From an uncultured Bacteroidales bacterium (GTDB taxonomy: Bacteria > Bacteroidota > Bacteroidia > Bacteroidales > Muribaculaceae), in contig CAMWPM010000004.1 in assembly GCA_947176235.1 (NCBI GenBank), positions 1-64,000 on the forward strand: 64,000 nt of DNA, given 5' to 3'. This document shows, in pieces, positions 50,707-59,649 of the stretch. Numbering within the stretch: the stretch's first letter is position 1; the number at the start of each line of letters is the position of its first letter. The notes beneath the pieces are model-generated. The model ran no database searches and was not told where the DNA came from. It saw only the letters and a list, made by a program, of their open reading frames with translations. The position numbers were made by a program, and so were the translations under genes.

Positions 50707-53592
50707 TTATGCCTTGGCAACGGTCTTGCCAGACTTGCGGCGACGATCGGTGAGGTAAGCCACGGGGGCAGCCACGTAGATGGTGGCGAGGGTACCGATG
50801 ATCACGCCGAAAATCATAGCGAAGATGAAGCTGCGGAGGGAATCACCACCGAGCACGAAGATGCAGAGGAGCACGAGGAGTGTGGATCCGGATGTCATGA
50901 TCGTACGGCTGAGGGTGGAGTTGATTGAGTGGTTGATGGTGGTGAAGAAGTCCTGCTTGGGATAAAGCTTGGTGTTCTCACGCACACGGTCAAACACAAC
51001 CACGGTGTCGTTGATCTGATAACCGATAACGGTCAGGATAGCCGCGATGAACGTCTGGTCAATCTCCATTGCGAAGGGCAGAATACCCCAGAAGAGGGAG
51101 TAGAAGCCGATGATGGAGAATGCCGTGAATGCTACGGCAGCAAGAGCACCGAGCGAGAAGGCTACGTTGCGGAAGCGGAGAAGGATGTAAAGGAACATGG
51201 CGATGAGCGAGAGCACGACTGCGATGTAAGCGTCGTTGCGCATGTCGTCAGCCACGGTCGGACCTACCTTCTGCGACGAGAGGATACCCTGGGTCTCGTC
51301 GGTTGTGGAGAATTCCTCGGGTGTCATGCCGTCACGGAGCTCGGGAGCAAGAACCTTGAACAGCTTGCCAGTGATTTCGTCCTCGACGTCGGCAGCATCG
51401 TTGGTGATCTTATAGTTGGTGGAGATACGCACCTGGTTGCTGCTCTCGATAGTGATTACAGAAACAGAGGCGTCGGGGAACTCGGGTGCAAGCTTAGCCT
51501 GAAGCTCGGCGGTGTTGACAGGCTTGTCGAGCTTGACAACATAGTTGCGACCACCTGAGAAGTCGATACCCTGGTTGAGACCGCGCATGAAGAGGGATGC
51601 GATGACAACGATGATGAACACTCCGCAGACGGTGAAGGAAATCTTGCGCTGACCGAGGAAGTTGACGTGGGTGTTGACGAGGAAGTTGCGCGACAGCTTG
51701 GTGTCGAACGTAAGCTTCTCGAAGGGCTTGGACTTAGCACCGAGGATGAAGACGATGCGGGTGAGGTAGACTGCGGTGAAGAAGGAGCAGACGATACCGA
51801 TGATGAGGGTGGTGGCGAAGCCCTTGATAGGACCGGTGCCGTAGAGAAGGAGGATGACGCCGGTGATGATTGACGTGAGGTTGGAGTCGAAGATGGCGGA
51901 GAATGCGTTGCTGTAACCATCGGCGATGGCTGTGCGGATGTTCTTGCCGGCACGAAGTTCCTCCTTGGTGCGCTCGAAGATAAGCACGTTGGCGTCGACC
52001 GCCATACCGAGGGCAAGCACGATACCGGCGATACCGGAGAGCGTGAGGACTGCCTGGAATGAGGCGAGGATACCGAATGTGAAGAAGAGGTTGCAGATCA
52101 GACCGAAGTCAGCCACAAGACCGGGGATGATGCCGTAGATGCAACCCATGAAGATCATGAGGAGGACGAGGGCGAGGATGAACGACATGAATCCAGCCTC
52201 GATAGCCTGCTGACCGAGCGAAGGACCGATCACCATGTCGGAGATGATGTCGACCTTGGCGGTCATCTTACCGCTCTTGAGGACGTTGGCAAGGTCCTGA
52301 GCCTCCTCGACGGAGAATCCGCCGGTGATCTGCGAGCGACCGCCTTCGATGGCGGTGTTGACGCGGGGGAAGGAGTAGACGTAGTCATCAAGCACGATCG
52401 CAACAGAGTTGCCGATGTTGTTGCCGGTGACACGAGCCCACTGCTTGGCGCCCTCGTTGTTCATAGTCATGGAAACGACGTTGCCCTGCAGATTGTCAAA
52501 GTCGCTTGTGGCGGCGATGACGCAGGAGCCGTCGAGTGCGGGCTTGCCGTTGTTGCTCTTGAGGGCGATGAGCTGATAAAGCTCAACGTTCTTGCCGTCG
52601 GCAGCAGGAACAACTTCGGGCTTCACGGTCCAGCGGAGCTTGAGGTTGGAGGGGAGAAGCTGCTTGGCATGTGCGGAAGCGAGCATCTGATCAACGCGGT
52701 CGCGGTTGGCGGAAGTGGCGTAGCCTACGATGGGCGATCCCTGATTGTCGACAGAAAGGACGTCGAAGAGAGCCACACCAGCGAAAGCTGAGTCAGCTGC
52801 GATAGCCTGGTTGAGACGGTTGAGGTCGTTGAAGATCTCGTTGCTCTTATATGTCTCGTAGAACTCAAGGTTGGCGGAGCGCTGGAGGAGCTCACGCACG
52901 CGCTGGTGCTCCTTGACGCCTGGAAGCTCGAGAAGAATCTGACCGTCCTTGCCCTGAAGCACCTGGATGTTGGGCGAAACGACACCGTAGGCGTCGATAC
53001 GTGAACGGAGGACGTTGGTTGCAGAATTGTTGACGCGGTCCTTGACTTCGTCCTTGAGGGTGGAAGCTACAGCCTTGTCGTCGGCTCCGCGCTTGATGAT
53101 TCCGTTGAATACTACGGAATAGTCGGCTGATGGATTAAGTTTGCGATATTCCTGAGTGAAAGTGCCGACATAGTCATCGCTGATGTGATGCCCGACGATA
53201 GAGTCGGTGTTAGCGATAGCGAGATCGAAATCAGGGTCGGGATCGGCGTTTTTCATCGAACGAAGGATGTCGGGCATTGAAACCTGAAGAATGACGTTCA
53301 TACCGCCCTTGAGGTCGAGGCCGAGGCCTACACCCCATTTCTGCACTTCGTTGTAGTTGTAACCCATGTAGATGGGTTCCTTGCTGATGGAGTCGATGAA
53401 GGCTTTGTAAGCCTTGTTGTACTGTTCGGAGTTCACTCCGGCGTCGCCAGCGATCTTGGCAGCGTGGTCGGCTGCCTTGCCTTCATAGTGGTTGCTGACC
53501 ACTGAGAAAGAAAGGTAGAAAAGACACACCAATACCAGGAAAACGGCGATTACACCGGCAATGATGCTACCCAAAGTTCCTTTGTTTTGCAT
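50707..53592 (-). CDS. secDF: Fused protein translocase subunit SecDF
   Basis: A 961-residue fusion of SecD and SecF, which uses the proton gradient to help SecYEG move proteins through the inner membrane. One N-terminal helix (10-32) precedes the periplasmic P1 domain (GLGLDLKGGMNVIL near residue 90). The SecD membrane part has the DANVLIFERTKEELRAG loop (about 545), and the SecF part begins near residue 640 with GLNQGIDFSGGRNYVVKL and ends with NDTVVVFDRVRE (about 885). Fusion of the two is normal in Bacteroidetes. Single gene with its own promoter and terminator. Confidence 0.96.
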   Translation of the reverse strand: MQNKGTLGSIIAGVIAVFLVLVCLFYLSFSVVSNHYEGKAADHAAKIAGDAGVNSEQYNKAYKAFIDSISKEPIYMGYNYNEVQKWGVGLGLDLKGGMNVILQVSMPDILRSMKNADPDPDFDLAIANTDSIVGHHISDDYVGTFTQEYRKLNPSADYSVVFNGIIKRGADDKAVASTLKDEVKDRVNNSATNVLRSRIDAYGVVSPNIQVLQGKDGQILLELPGVKEHQRVRELLQRSANLEFYETYKSNEIFNDLNRLNQAIAADSAFAGVALFDVLSVDNQGSPIVGYATSANRDRVDQMLASAHAKQLLPSNLKLRWTVKPEVVPAADGKNVELYQLIALKSNNGKPALDGSCVIAATSDFDNLQGNVVSMTMNNEGAKQWARVTGNNIGNSVAIVLDDYVYSFPRVNTAIEGGRSQITGGFSVEEAQDLANVLKSGKMTAKVDIISDMVIGPSLGQQAIEAGFMSFILALVLLMIFMGCIYGIIPGLVADFGLICNLFFTFGILASFQAVLTLSGIAGIVLALGMAVDANVLIFERTKEELRAGKNIRTAIADGYSNAFSAIFDSNLTSIITGVILLLYGTGPIKGFATTLIIGIVCSFFTAVYLTRIVFILGAKSKPFEKLTFDTKLSRNFLVNTHVNFLGQRKISFTVCGVFIIVVIASLFMRGLNQGIDFSGGRNYVVKLDKPVNTAELQAKLAPEFPDASVSVITIESSNQVRISTNYKITNDAADVEDEITGKLFKVLAPELRDGMTPEEFSTTDETQGILSSQKVGPTVADDMRNDAYIAVVLSLIAMFLYILLRFRNVAFSLGALAAVAFTAFSIIGFYSLFWGILPFAMEIDQTFIAAILTVIGYQINDTVVVFDRVRENTKLYPKQDFFTTINHSINSTLSRTIMTSGSTLLVLLCIFVLGGDSLRSFIFAMIFGVIIGTLATIYVAAPVAYLTDRRRKSGKTVAKA

Positions 53593-53648
53593 GTGGTAAA
53601 GTTGGTAAATTATAACAGGTTTAGAAAATTCGATTATTTTTCAGCCTG

Positions 53649-53680
53649 CAAATATAGCTATTTACTTTGTCTTAAGCAAA
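53649..53680 (-). promoter_or_regulatory. Consensus promoter for secDF
   Basis: On the minus strand TTTG (53680-53677), 20 bases, TATATTTG (53656-53649), with a leader of about 50 bases. Confidence 0.75.
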
Positions 53681-53750
53681 CAAAAACTTTTAAAAGGGGT
53701 AAAAAACGGCGTGGGGGAGGGGGATGGCGAGGGAAAGAGGTGGCGGGAGA

Positions 53751-55049
53751 TCAGCGGGATGAGCGTCGGGCCTGGGACGCGAGGATGCGGTGACCGAGAC
53801 GGCAGTAGAGGCATTTACGTGTCTCGCAGTAGGAGCGCCGGAGGCGTAGGAGTGCCTGTGAAGTGAATGCGTCGGGACAGGGGATGCCTGCGCGGGAGAA
53901 AAGAGCTACGATGGAGTTGCGCTCGGGGGCGAGCGCCTGAAGGATAGAGAAGGCGCGAGCCACGTGTGTGTCGGATCCCGTGGACTGACCGTAGGCGTGG
54001 AGGAGGGGAACTACGACATTGATGACGAGGAGATGGATGGAGGCGCGGGAGAGTGATGCGGGGGCGGAAACGGGAGCGCCGCTGAACGTGTAGTGTTCGT
54101 GCCAGAAGCCGGAAAGTCCGGCAGAGAACAGAGCGGCGGCTTCGTCGGGGGTGGTGACGGCGAGCAGGCGTGACATAAGGCGGAATCCTCCGTGGAGCAT
54201 TGCGGCGAGCAGGGCGATGCGTCGGTGAGGAAAGTTCTGGGGGCGCATCCTCGACATTTTCCATCCGAGCGACTGCGGTTGCTGCAATCCGAACTTCGCG
54301 GCGTAGAACCGATAGTCGGTGACGAGTCGGGAGAGGTAGGGATGGGAGAGATCGGTGAGGGAGTCGAGCAACCCAGCCTGTCCGAAGAGGATGGCTTCAA
54401 GAGCGGGGAGAGAGTCGGAGTGCTTGCGGAGCGCGCGGAGGGGGAGGGAGAGGGCGAGGCGTTGGAAGGCATCGGCGTTGATACCGAATCCGAGGGCGCG
54501 TGCGAGGGTGACGTAGCACGTCTCCTCCCAGTCGCCGGTGAAGCGGGAGTGGAGCGAGAGGGCGCGGTCGGATTTCTCGTAGACGCGCTCGTAGGCGAGA
54601 GCGGAAATCCAGTCGTTGACGTAGATCGGGGGGATGGATGCGAGACGATCGGCACATGCAAGCTCGGATGCGGGATGATTGATCATGGCAGCGTAGCGGT
54701 CGGCGAAGTCGGGGGCACAAGGCATGATGAGCTGCGGGATGATCTCGGAAGAGCTGCCACGGCGGCGGACAGGCATGTCGTCGCGGTCCACGACGTGGAG
54801 AATTACGGAATCGTAGGCGGGGTCGGAGTCGTGGTGATGGCGGAACCAGTCGCTTGCGCGGACGTGGATCTCGACGTTGCCTACCCATGTGCGACCGTCG
54901 ATGCGGATCTTGGCGTTGAAGAAGTCGGGTCCGGCGTCGGTGTTGAGCAGCCCCGGGTCGATGACCTGAACGACCCTGCCATCGACAGTGCGCATGTCGG
55001 GGGCGAGCCAAAGGCGATGCTGCCAGACGTATTGCATAAGACGCTCCAT
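53751..55049 (-). CDS. DUF2851 family protein
   Basis: A 432-residue protein of the DUF2851 family, which is almost confined to Bacteroidetes and has no known function. The conserved start MERLMQYVWQHRLW leads into DPGLLNTDAGPDFFNAKI and VGNVEIHVRASDW (about residues 32-65), which has the look of a nuclease-type or sugar-binding beta core; the rest is mostly alpha-helical, with a Cys-containing end (RKCLYCRLGHRI). I chose the ATG at 55049 because the 77 codons upstream are unlike any family member and cover the promoter. Divergent from the WYL regulator. Confidence 0.8.
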   Translation of the reverse strand: MERLMQYVWQHRLWLAPDMRTVDGRVVQVIDPGLLNTDAGPDFFNAKIRIDGRTWVGNVEIHVRASDWFRHHHDSDPAYDSVILHVVDRDDMPVRRRGSSSEIIPQLIMPCAPDFADRYAAMINHPASELACADRLASIPPIYVNDWISALAYERVYEKSDRALSLHSRFTGDWEETCYVTLARALGFGINADAFQRLALSLPLRALRKHSDSLPALEAILFGQAGLLDSLTDLSHPYLSRLVTDYRFYAAKFGLQQPQSLGWKMSRMRPQNFPHRRIALLAAMLHGGFRLMSRLLAVTTPDEAAALFSAGLSGFWHEHYTFSGAPVSAPASLSRASIHLLVINVVVPLLHAYGQSTGSDTHVARAFSILQALAPERNSIVALFSRAGIPCPDAFTSQALLRLRRSYCETRKCLYCRLGHRILASQARRSSR

Positions 55050-55101
55050 AGAAACAGGCGGGGCTTGGGGGTGAGACAAAACCGGTGAGAGAACTTCAAC
55101 G

Positions 55102-55109
55102 CAAAGATA
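55102..55109 (-). promoter_or_regulatory. -7 element for the DUF2851 gene
   Basis: TATCTTTG on the minus strand, about 53 bases before the start codon. No clear -33 element. Confidence 0.45.
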
Positions 55110-55233
55110 GTGAAATAAACGGAAAAAGCGGAAATTAAAATACTTTAACAAGCGAGTACCTGATAACGGCTCGTAAAAATAGTAATTTAGCGGACAGAAA
55201 AACCGGCAGCAAAAACGAGATGATAAAATAGAA

Positions 55234-56139
55234 ATGGCAAAAGACCTATTTGAAAGATACCTCTGGATTCTTGAGATCATACAGCGATACGGGCGAGTGA
55301 CCCGTCAGGAGTTTGATGCGCGGTGGGTGCGTTCGAAGTTTGGTGACCGCGGACCGCTCCCTCGCCGTACGTTCTACAACTACCGCCAGGCGATCGCCGA
55401 CCTCTTCAAGGTGGAGATCATGTATGACCCGACAACATTCGAATACTACATAGAGGATGAAAGCCGCCATCATGAAGCCGTGACCAACTGGCTCCTGAAC
55501 GCTTCGGCGGTGAATGACGTGCTGAGCGACTCGCGGGAGATAGCGGGCCGAGTGTTCCTGGAGGATGTGCCATCGGCACGTGAATATCTGCATGTGGTGA
55601 TGGATGCCGTGAAAGAGAATCATCCGGTGAAATTCGACTATGCGCCGTACACGCGTGTGAATCCGAAGCGCGGCGTGGTGGTGGAACCGTACTTTCTGAA
55701 ACTATTCAAGCAACGGTGGTATCTGACGGGACGTAATGTAGATGACAACGCAATCAAGACGTACGCGCTCGACCGTATGCTGGGCGTGAAGCTGCTGAGC
55801 GAAAAATTCGAGATGCCAGAGGACTTTGACGCCGAATCATTCGTTGCCGACTCCTTCGGCATCATCTTCAATCAGGGTGAGGTGAAGCGCGTGACGCTGA
55901 AGGTGGAAAGCCGCCAGGCAAAATATCTTCGCGCACTCCCGCTGCATCCGAGTCAGGAAGAATTCATGCACGATTCGTTCTCCCTCTTCCATTACCGGCT
56001 GCGACTGACTCCCGACTTCGTGCAGGAGCTGCTGTCAAAGGGTCCACAGGTGACGGTGGTGGAGCCGCCGGAGCTGAAGGCAATGGTGGTGAGCCAGCTT
56101 AAGGAAGCCCTTGCCAACTACGAATCAGATAACAAATGA
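55234..56139 (+). CDS. WYL-domain transcriptional regulator
   Basis: A 301-residue regulator. The N-terminal part (1-70, LFERYLWILEIIQRYGRVTR) has the winged-helix pattern of these proteins. The WYL domain (about 120-200) has FDYAPYTRVNPKRGVVVEPY then FLKLFKQRWYLTGRNVDD, where the WYL triad reads WYL exactly. A C-terminal extension follows (KRVTLKVESRQAKYLRALPL). WYL domains bind nucleic acid or nucleotide ligands, and many such regulators control DNA-damage or phage defence genes; no defence genes are near, so its targets are unknown. It may control the genes downstream or its divergent neighbour. Confidence 0.9.
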   Translation: MAKDLFERYLWILEIIQRYGRVTRQEFDARWVRSKFGDRGPLPRRTFYNYRQAIADLFKVEIMYDPTTFEYYIEDESRHHEAVTNWLLNASAVNDVLSDSREIAGRVFLEDVPSAREYLHVVMDAVKENHPVKFDYAPYTRVNPKRGVVVEPYFLKLFKQRWYLTGRNVDDNAIKTYALDRMLGVKLLSEKFEMPEDFDAESFVADSFGIIFNQGEVKRVTLKVESRQAKYLRALPLHPSQEEFMHDSFSLFHYRLRLTPDFVQELLSKGPQVTVVEPPELKAMVVSQLKEALANYESDNK

Positions 56140-56194
56140 CGGATACGAGGGGCTGACACAATAAAGAAAGGCGCACGCGCGTTAATACTACATC

Positions 56195-57226
56195 ATGATA
56201 CAGACAATAAGACCAATCAGACACATACTCGCCGCGGCAGCAATGACGATAGCGGCGACGTGGGGCGCATCGGGCGAAACGCTGAGCCGGGAAGCTTTCT
56301 CCTCCATCGGACAGGAGACCGCTGTGAAAGCTCCAGCCGACAGCAGCGCCACAGTAATGACGATCGACGGCACCGACATCAGTCTTGCCGATTACCTCTA
56401 CCTTTACAACAAGAACCGCGACCAGCAGCTGACTCCCATGAGCCGCCGCGACTATCTGGATCTCTTCGTGCTCTACAAACTGAAAGTGGCAGAAGCGCGC
56501 GAGCAGGGTCTCGACACAACCGCCGCCTTCGTGAACGAGCTTAAGGGCTACCGCCGCCAGCTGTCATTGCAGTACATTCCCGAACGGCGTCTTCGCCAGA
56601 TCGCCAAATCCGGAGGCGGCCGCATCACTTACTTAGCCATAGACAGGGAATGTGACAGCCTTGAAGCCGCGGAACCCGCTTATCGCCGCCTGCTTGAAGA
56701 ATACCATGAAGGAATGCTTCTCTTCGAGATCAGCGACAGGATGGTGTGGCAGCGCGCGCGTGACGACCGTGACGGAATGACCGCCTTCTACGAGTCCAAC
56801 ATCGATTCATACAAATGGGACGAACCCCGCATCAAGGGCTACGTGATCTGGACCGAAAATGACTCGACGGCACAGGCTGTGGCGGTGACGGTGAACACAC
56901 TTGCCGACACCGATGACATGGAAGCCGTGAAAGAGATCAGGAAGCGGCACGGGCGCCGCGTGAAAATCGAGCACTACCTCGTGAAGCGTGGAGAGAATCC
57001 GTCAATCGACGCCCTCTATGCCGGCAAGCCGGCGTCAGGACCTGAAAAACGCTGGACCCATGGCGTGGCAATGCGCCTGAGACTCGTGGCACAGCCTGAG
57101 GGAATAGCCGACGTGAGGGGGAAACTGACAAATGACTATCAGGAATATCTCGCCAAAAACTGGGAGACGGCGTTGCGCCGCCGCCACACGGTGATGGTGG
57201 ACTACAACGTGCTCGATGAAGAATAA
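56195..57226 (+). CDS. Exported SurA-like fold protein without a PPIase domain
   Basis: A 343-residue exported protein. After a signal peptide (about 1-27) there is a SurA/PrsA-type N-terminal helical domain with YLDLFVLYKLKVAEAREQGL (about 88-107) followed by AFVNELKGYRRQLSLQYI. This is typical of periplasmic peptidyl-prolyl isomerase-family chaperones of Bacteroidetes. Further on come GMLLFEISDRMVWQRA and EPRIKGYVIW, also conserved in that family. I see no rotamase (parvulin) domain with its usual HI and IPxxW-type motifs, so it may act only as a chaperone. It overlaps the next gene by 11 bases. Confidence 0.65.
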   Translation: MIQTIRPIRHILAAAAMTIAATWGASGETLSREAFSSIGQETAVKAPADSSATVMTIDGTDISLADYLYLYNKNRDQQLTPMSRRDYLDLFVLYKLKVAEAREQGLDTTAAFVNELKGYRRQLSLQYIPERRLRQIAKSGGGRITYLAIDRECDSLEAAEPAYRRLLEEYHEGMLLFEISDRMVWQRARDDRDGMTAFYESNIDSYKWDEPRIKGYVIWTENDSTAQAVAVTVNTLADTDDMEAVKEIRKRHGRRVKIEHYLVKRGENPSIDALYAGKPASGPEKRWTHGVAMRLRLVAQPEGIADVRGKLTNDYQEYLAKNWETALRRRHTVMVDYNVLDEE

Positions 57227-58085
57227 AATTCTTATAAGCCTTGCGGCGCCAATAATGCTGCTGAGCGCCGGCTGCCACAAAGACCCGACGGGGATGAAGG
57301 TGGGTGACGGTACAGCCGTGGCGCGTGTAGCCGACGACTTCCTGACCGTGGACGAGGTGAAAGCCGCAATCCCTGCAGGCGTGACCGGAGAAGACTCGCT
57401 GACCATAGCGAGAGCCTACATGCGCAACTGGATAGAGGAGCATCTGATCGGTCGCATCGCCGTGAAAAATATCCCGGACATGGCTGAGATAGACAGAATG
57501 GTGAATGACTACCGCAACCAGTTGATAATGTGGGAATACAGACGCCGGATGTACGAAGAGAACGAGGGCGACATGAATTTCAGCCGCGAGGCGGTGGATG
57601 CCTACTACGTGCGTCACCGCGACGAACTGAAACTGCAGCGTCCCGTGGTGAAGGGCATTTATCTCAAGGTGCCCGATGACAATCCCAATCTCGCCATGAT
57701 CAAGCGGCTCTACCGATCGCGCAAGACTGACGACATCGACAAGCTTGAGAAACTGCTGCAGGGCGTGGTAGCCTACGATCATTTCCGCGACCGCTGGGTG
57801 GACTGGGGACAGGTGGAGCAGCGTATTCCATTGGATGAGCTCGATGCCAACCCCGACGCATACCTCGCCAGCCATGATTTCATAGAAACGAGCACCGACG
57901 GATTCACATATCTGCTCGACATTTCCGACAAGGCGATGACCGGCACCACGATGCCCATAGACTATGCCCGCGGCTACATTCAGGACGCGCTTACCCGCGA
58001 GAACCGACTCAATTACGACCGCAGGCTTATACGCCAGCTCTACGAGGACGCCCTGAATGACGGCGATGTGGAAGTGGGAGAGTAA
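57216..58085 (+). CDS. SurA-like chaperone lipoprotein
   Basis: A 289-residue lipoprotein (MKNKILISLAAPIMLLSAGC, Cys20). The mature part has ARVADDFLTVDEVKAAIPAG, then helices (YMRNWIEEHLIGRIAVKNI) like the N-terminal chaperone part of SurA-type proteins, and ends with NYDRRLIRQLYEDALNDG. Like its upstream partner it lacks a clear parvulin domain. The 11-base overlap means the pair is translated together. They probably aid folding of outer-membrane proteins in the periplasm; this is inferred from fold and context. Confidence 0.65.
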   Translation: MKNKILISLAAPIMLLSAGCHKDPTGMKVGDGTAVARVADDFLTVDEVKAAIPAGVTGEDSLTIARAYMRNWIEEHLIGRIAVKNIPDMAEIDRMVNDYRNQLIMWEYRRRMYEENEGDMNFSREAVDAYYVRHRDELKLQRPVVKGIYLKVPDDNPNLAMIKRLYRSRKTDDIDKLEKLLQGVVAYDHFRDRWVDWGQVEQRIPLDELDANPDAYLASHDFIETSTDGFTYLLDISDKAMTGTTMPIDYARGYIQDALTRENRLNYDRRLIRQLYEDALNDGDVEVGE

Positions 58086-58114
58086 ATTATTTTTCTCCCT
58101 TTTTTAAGGAAAGG

Positions 58115-58145
58115 TTGGGGAAAAGGAAATAAAGTTGTAACTTTG
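58115..58145 (+). promoter_or_regulatory. Consensus promoter for the glutaminyl cyclase gene
   Basis: TTG (58115-58117), 20 bases, TAACTTTG (58138-58145), eight bases before the ATG, so the leader is very short. Confidence 0.7.
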
Positions 58146-58153
58146 GGGGGACA

Positions 58154-59179
58154 ATGAAATCAATCTGCATGAAAATGGCGCTTGCAGCTGTCGTGACGGC
58201 TGCGCTCACCGGTTGCGGAAACCGGGGAAACGCCGCTGCGTCGACTGTCGGTCCTGAATCGAGACAGCCTCAGGAAAATTCTGCCGGGAAGGTGACATTC
58301 GACGCCGACTCGGCATTCAAGTATGTGAAGGCACAGACCGATTTCGGACCCCGCGTGCCCGGCACTGAAGCCCATCGCCGCTGCGGCGCGATGCTCGCCG
58401 CCGAGCTGAAACGCCTGGGCGCGGACACGGTGCTGACGCAGGAAGCCACAGTGACAGCTTTTGACGGCACCCGGCTGCCGATCGTCAACATAATGGGGCG
58501 CTTCAATCCGGAAGCTCCGATGAGAGTGCTTCTGGCGGCACACTGGGATTCGCGTCCGTGGGCTGACAGCGAGGAGGACGAGACCGCACGCCTGAAACCG
58601 ATAGACGGTGCAAATGACGGAGCCAGCGGCACGGGAGTGCTGATGGAAGTGGCGCGACAGCTTGCCTCGAATCCTCTACCCGCCGGACTCGGCGTGGACA
58701 TCCTGATGGTGGATGCCGAAGATTACGGGACTCCGTCGGACAGCCCGCGACAGGATGAGGATTCATGGTGTCTGGGTACACAATATTTCATCGAACACAT
58801 GCCTTATAAGCCTACTCAGCTGCCGATCTACGGCATAGTGCTCGACATGGTGGGAGGGCGCGACGCGAAATTCCATCGTGAATATTTCTCGCAACGACTT
58901 GCCTACCCCGTGGTGAACCGGGTGTGGGCGGAGGCAATAGCCGCGGGGTATGGCGACCGCTTCATCAACAGCACCGGCGGGGCTATTACCGACGATCATA
59001 TCTATCTGAATAAAGCGGGTATTCCCACCATCGACATCATAGAGAACGATAACGAGCTTACAGGATCTTTCAACCCGACCTGGCATACGCTCGACGACAC
59101 AATAGAAAACATCGACCCGGCGACGCTCGGCGTGGTGGGGCAGACGGTGCTCAATACAATCTACAATACAAAGAAATGA
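58154..59179 (+). CDS. Glutaminyl-peptide cyclotransferase-like M28 lipoprotein
   Basis: A 341-residue lipoprotein (TALTGC, Cys21) of the M28 zinc peptidase fold. The likely metal ligands are H130 and D132 in AAHWDSRPWAD, D155 in DGANDGASGTG, E189 in MVDAEDYG and the His in PTWHTLDDT near the end. The pattern with a single zinc and the WDSRPWAD segment matches bacterial glutaminyl cyclases, which form N-terminal pyroglutamate on proteins exported by Bacteroidales; an aminopeptidase role is the alternative. The stop overlaps the sufE start (ATGA). Confidence 0.82.
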   Translation: MKSICMKMALAAVVTAALTGCGNRGNAAASTVGPESRQPQENSAGKVTFDADSAFKYVKAQTDFGPRVPGTEAHRRCGAMLAAELKRLGADTVLTQEATVTAFDGTRLPIVNIMGRFNPEAPMRVLLAAHWDSRPWADSEEDETARLKPIDGANDGASGTGVLMEVARQLASNPLPAGLGVDILMVDAEDYGTPSDSPRQDEDSWCLGTQYFIEHMPYKPTQLPIYGIVLDMVGGRDAKFHREYFSQRLAYPVVNRVWAEAIAAGYGDRFINSTGGAITDDHIYLNKAGIPTIDIIENDNELTGSFNPTWHTLDDTIENIDPATLGVVGQTVLNTIYNTKK

Positions 59180-59613
59180 CAATAAACGAGACACAGGACG
59201 AGATAATCGAGGAATTCAGCGAGATCGATGACTGGATGGACCGCTACGCCTACATCATCGACCTCGGCAACGCGCTGGAGGGTGTGGACGAATCCGTAAA
59301 GACCCCCGACCACCTGATCGAAGGATGCCAGAGCCGTGTGTGGCTTGACGCAAAGCTGACCGACGACGGGAAGGTGGAGTACGCAGCCGAGAGCGACGCC
59401 ATCATAGTGAAGGGCATCATATCGCTGCTGATAAAGGTGCTTTCGGGCCACACGCCTGATGAAATACTCGGCGCCGACCTCTATTTTATTCCGAAAATCG
59501 GGCTCTCAGAGCATCTGTCGCCGACGCGCAGCAACGGATTGCTGGCGATGGTGAAGCAGATGCGGCTTTACGCGCTCGCCTTCAAGGAGCTCCAGGAGAA
59601 GAACAAGGCATGA
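59176..59613 (+). CDS. sufE: SufE-family cysteine desulfurase activator
   Basis: A 145-residue cytosolic protein that accepts sulfur from the cysteine desulfurase SufS and passes it to the SufBCD scaffold for iron-sulfur cluster building. The active Cys is C51 in LIEGCQSRVW, at the same position as in E. coli SufE. The tail SNGLLAMVKQMRLYA also fits. No other suf gene is in the window. ATGA overlap with the cyclase gene before it suggests shared translation. Confidence 0.93.
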   Translation: MTINETQDEIIEEFSEIDDWMDRYAYIIDLGNALEGVDESVKTPDHLIEGCQSRVWLDAKLTDDGKVEYAAESDAIIVKGIISLLIKVLSGHTPDEILGADLYFIPKIGLSEHLSPTRSNGLLAMVKQMRLYALAFKELQEKNKA

Positions 59614-59649
59614 AAAACTAATATTCACAAATAAAACCAATCATCAGTC

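Noticed and set aside
54192-55088. A 298-codon open frame on the plus strand opposite the DUF2851 gene
   Set aside because: Composed of Gly, Glu, Val and Asp-rich sequence without motifs, fully covered by a conserved family on the other strand.
55234-56139. WYL regulator as a marker of a phage-defence island
   Set aside because: The genes on both sides are core or envelope functions (DUF2851, SurA-like proteins, glutaminyl cyclase, sufE); no defence gene family is recognisable.
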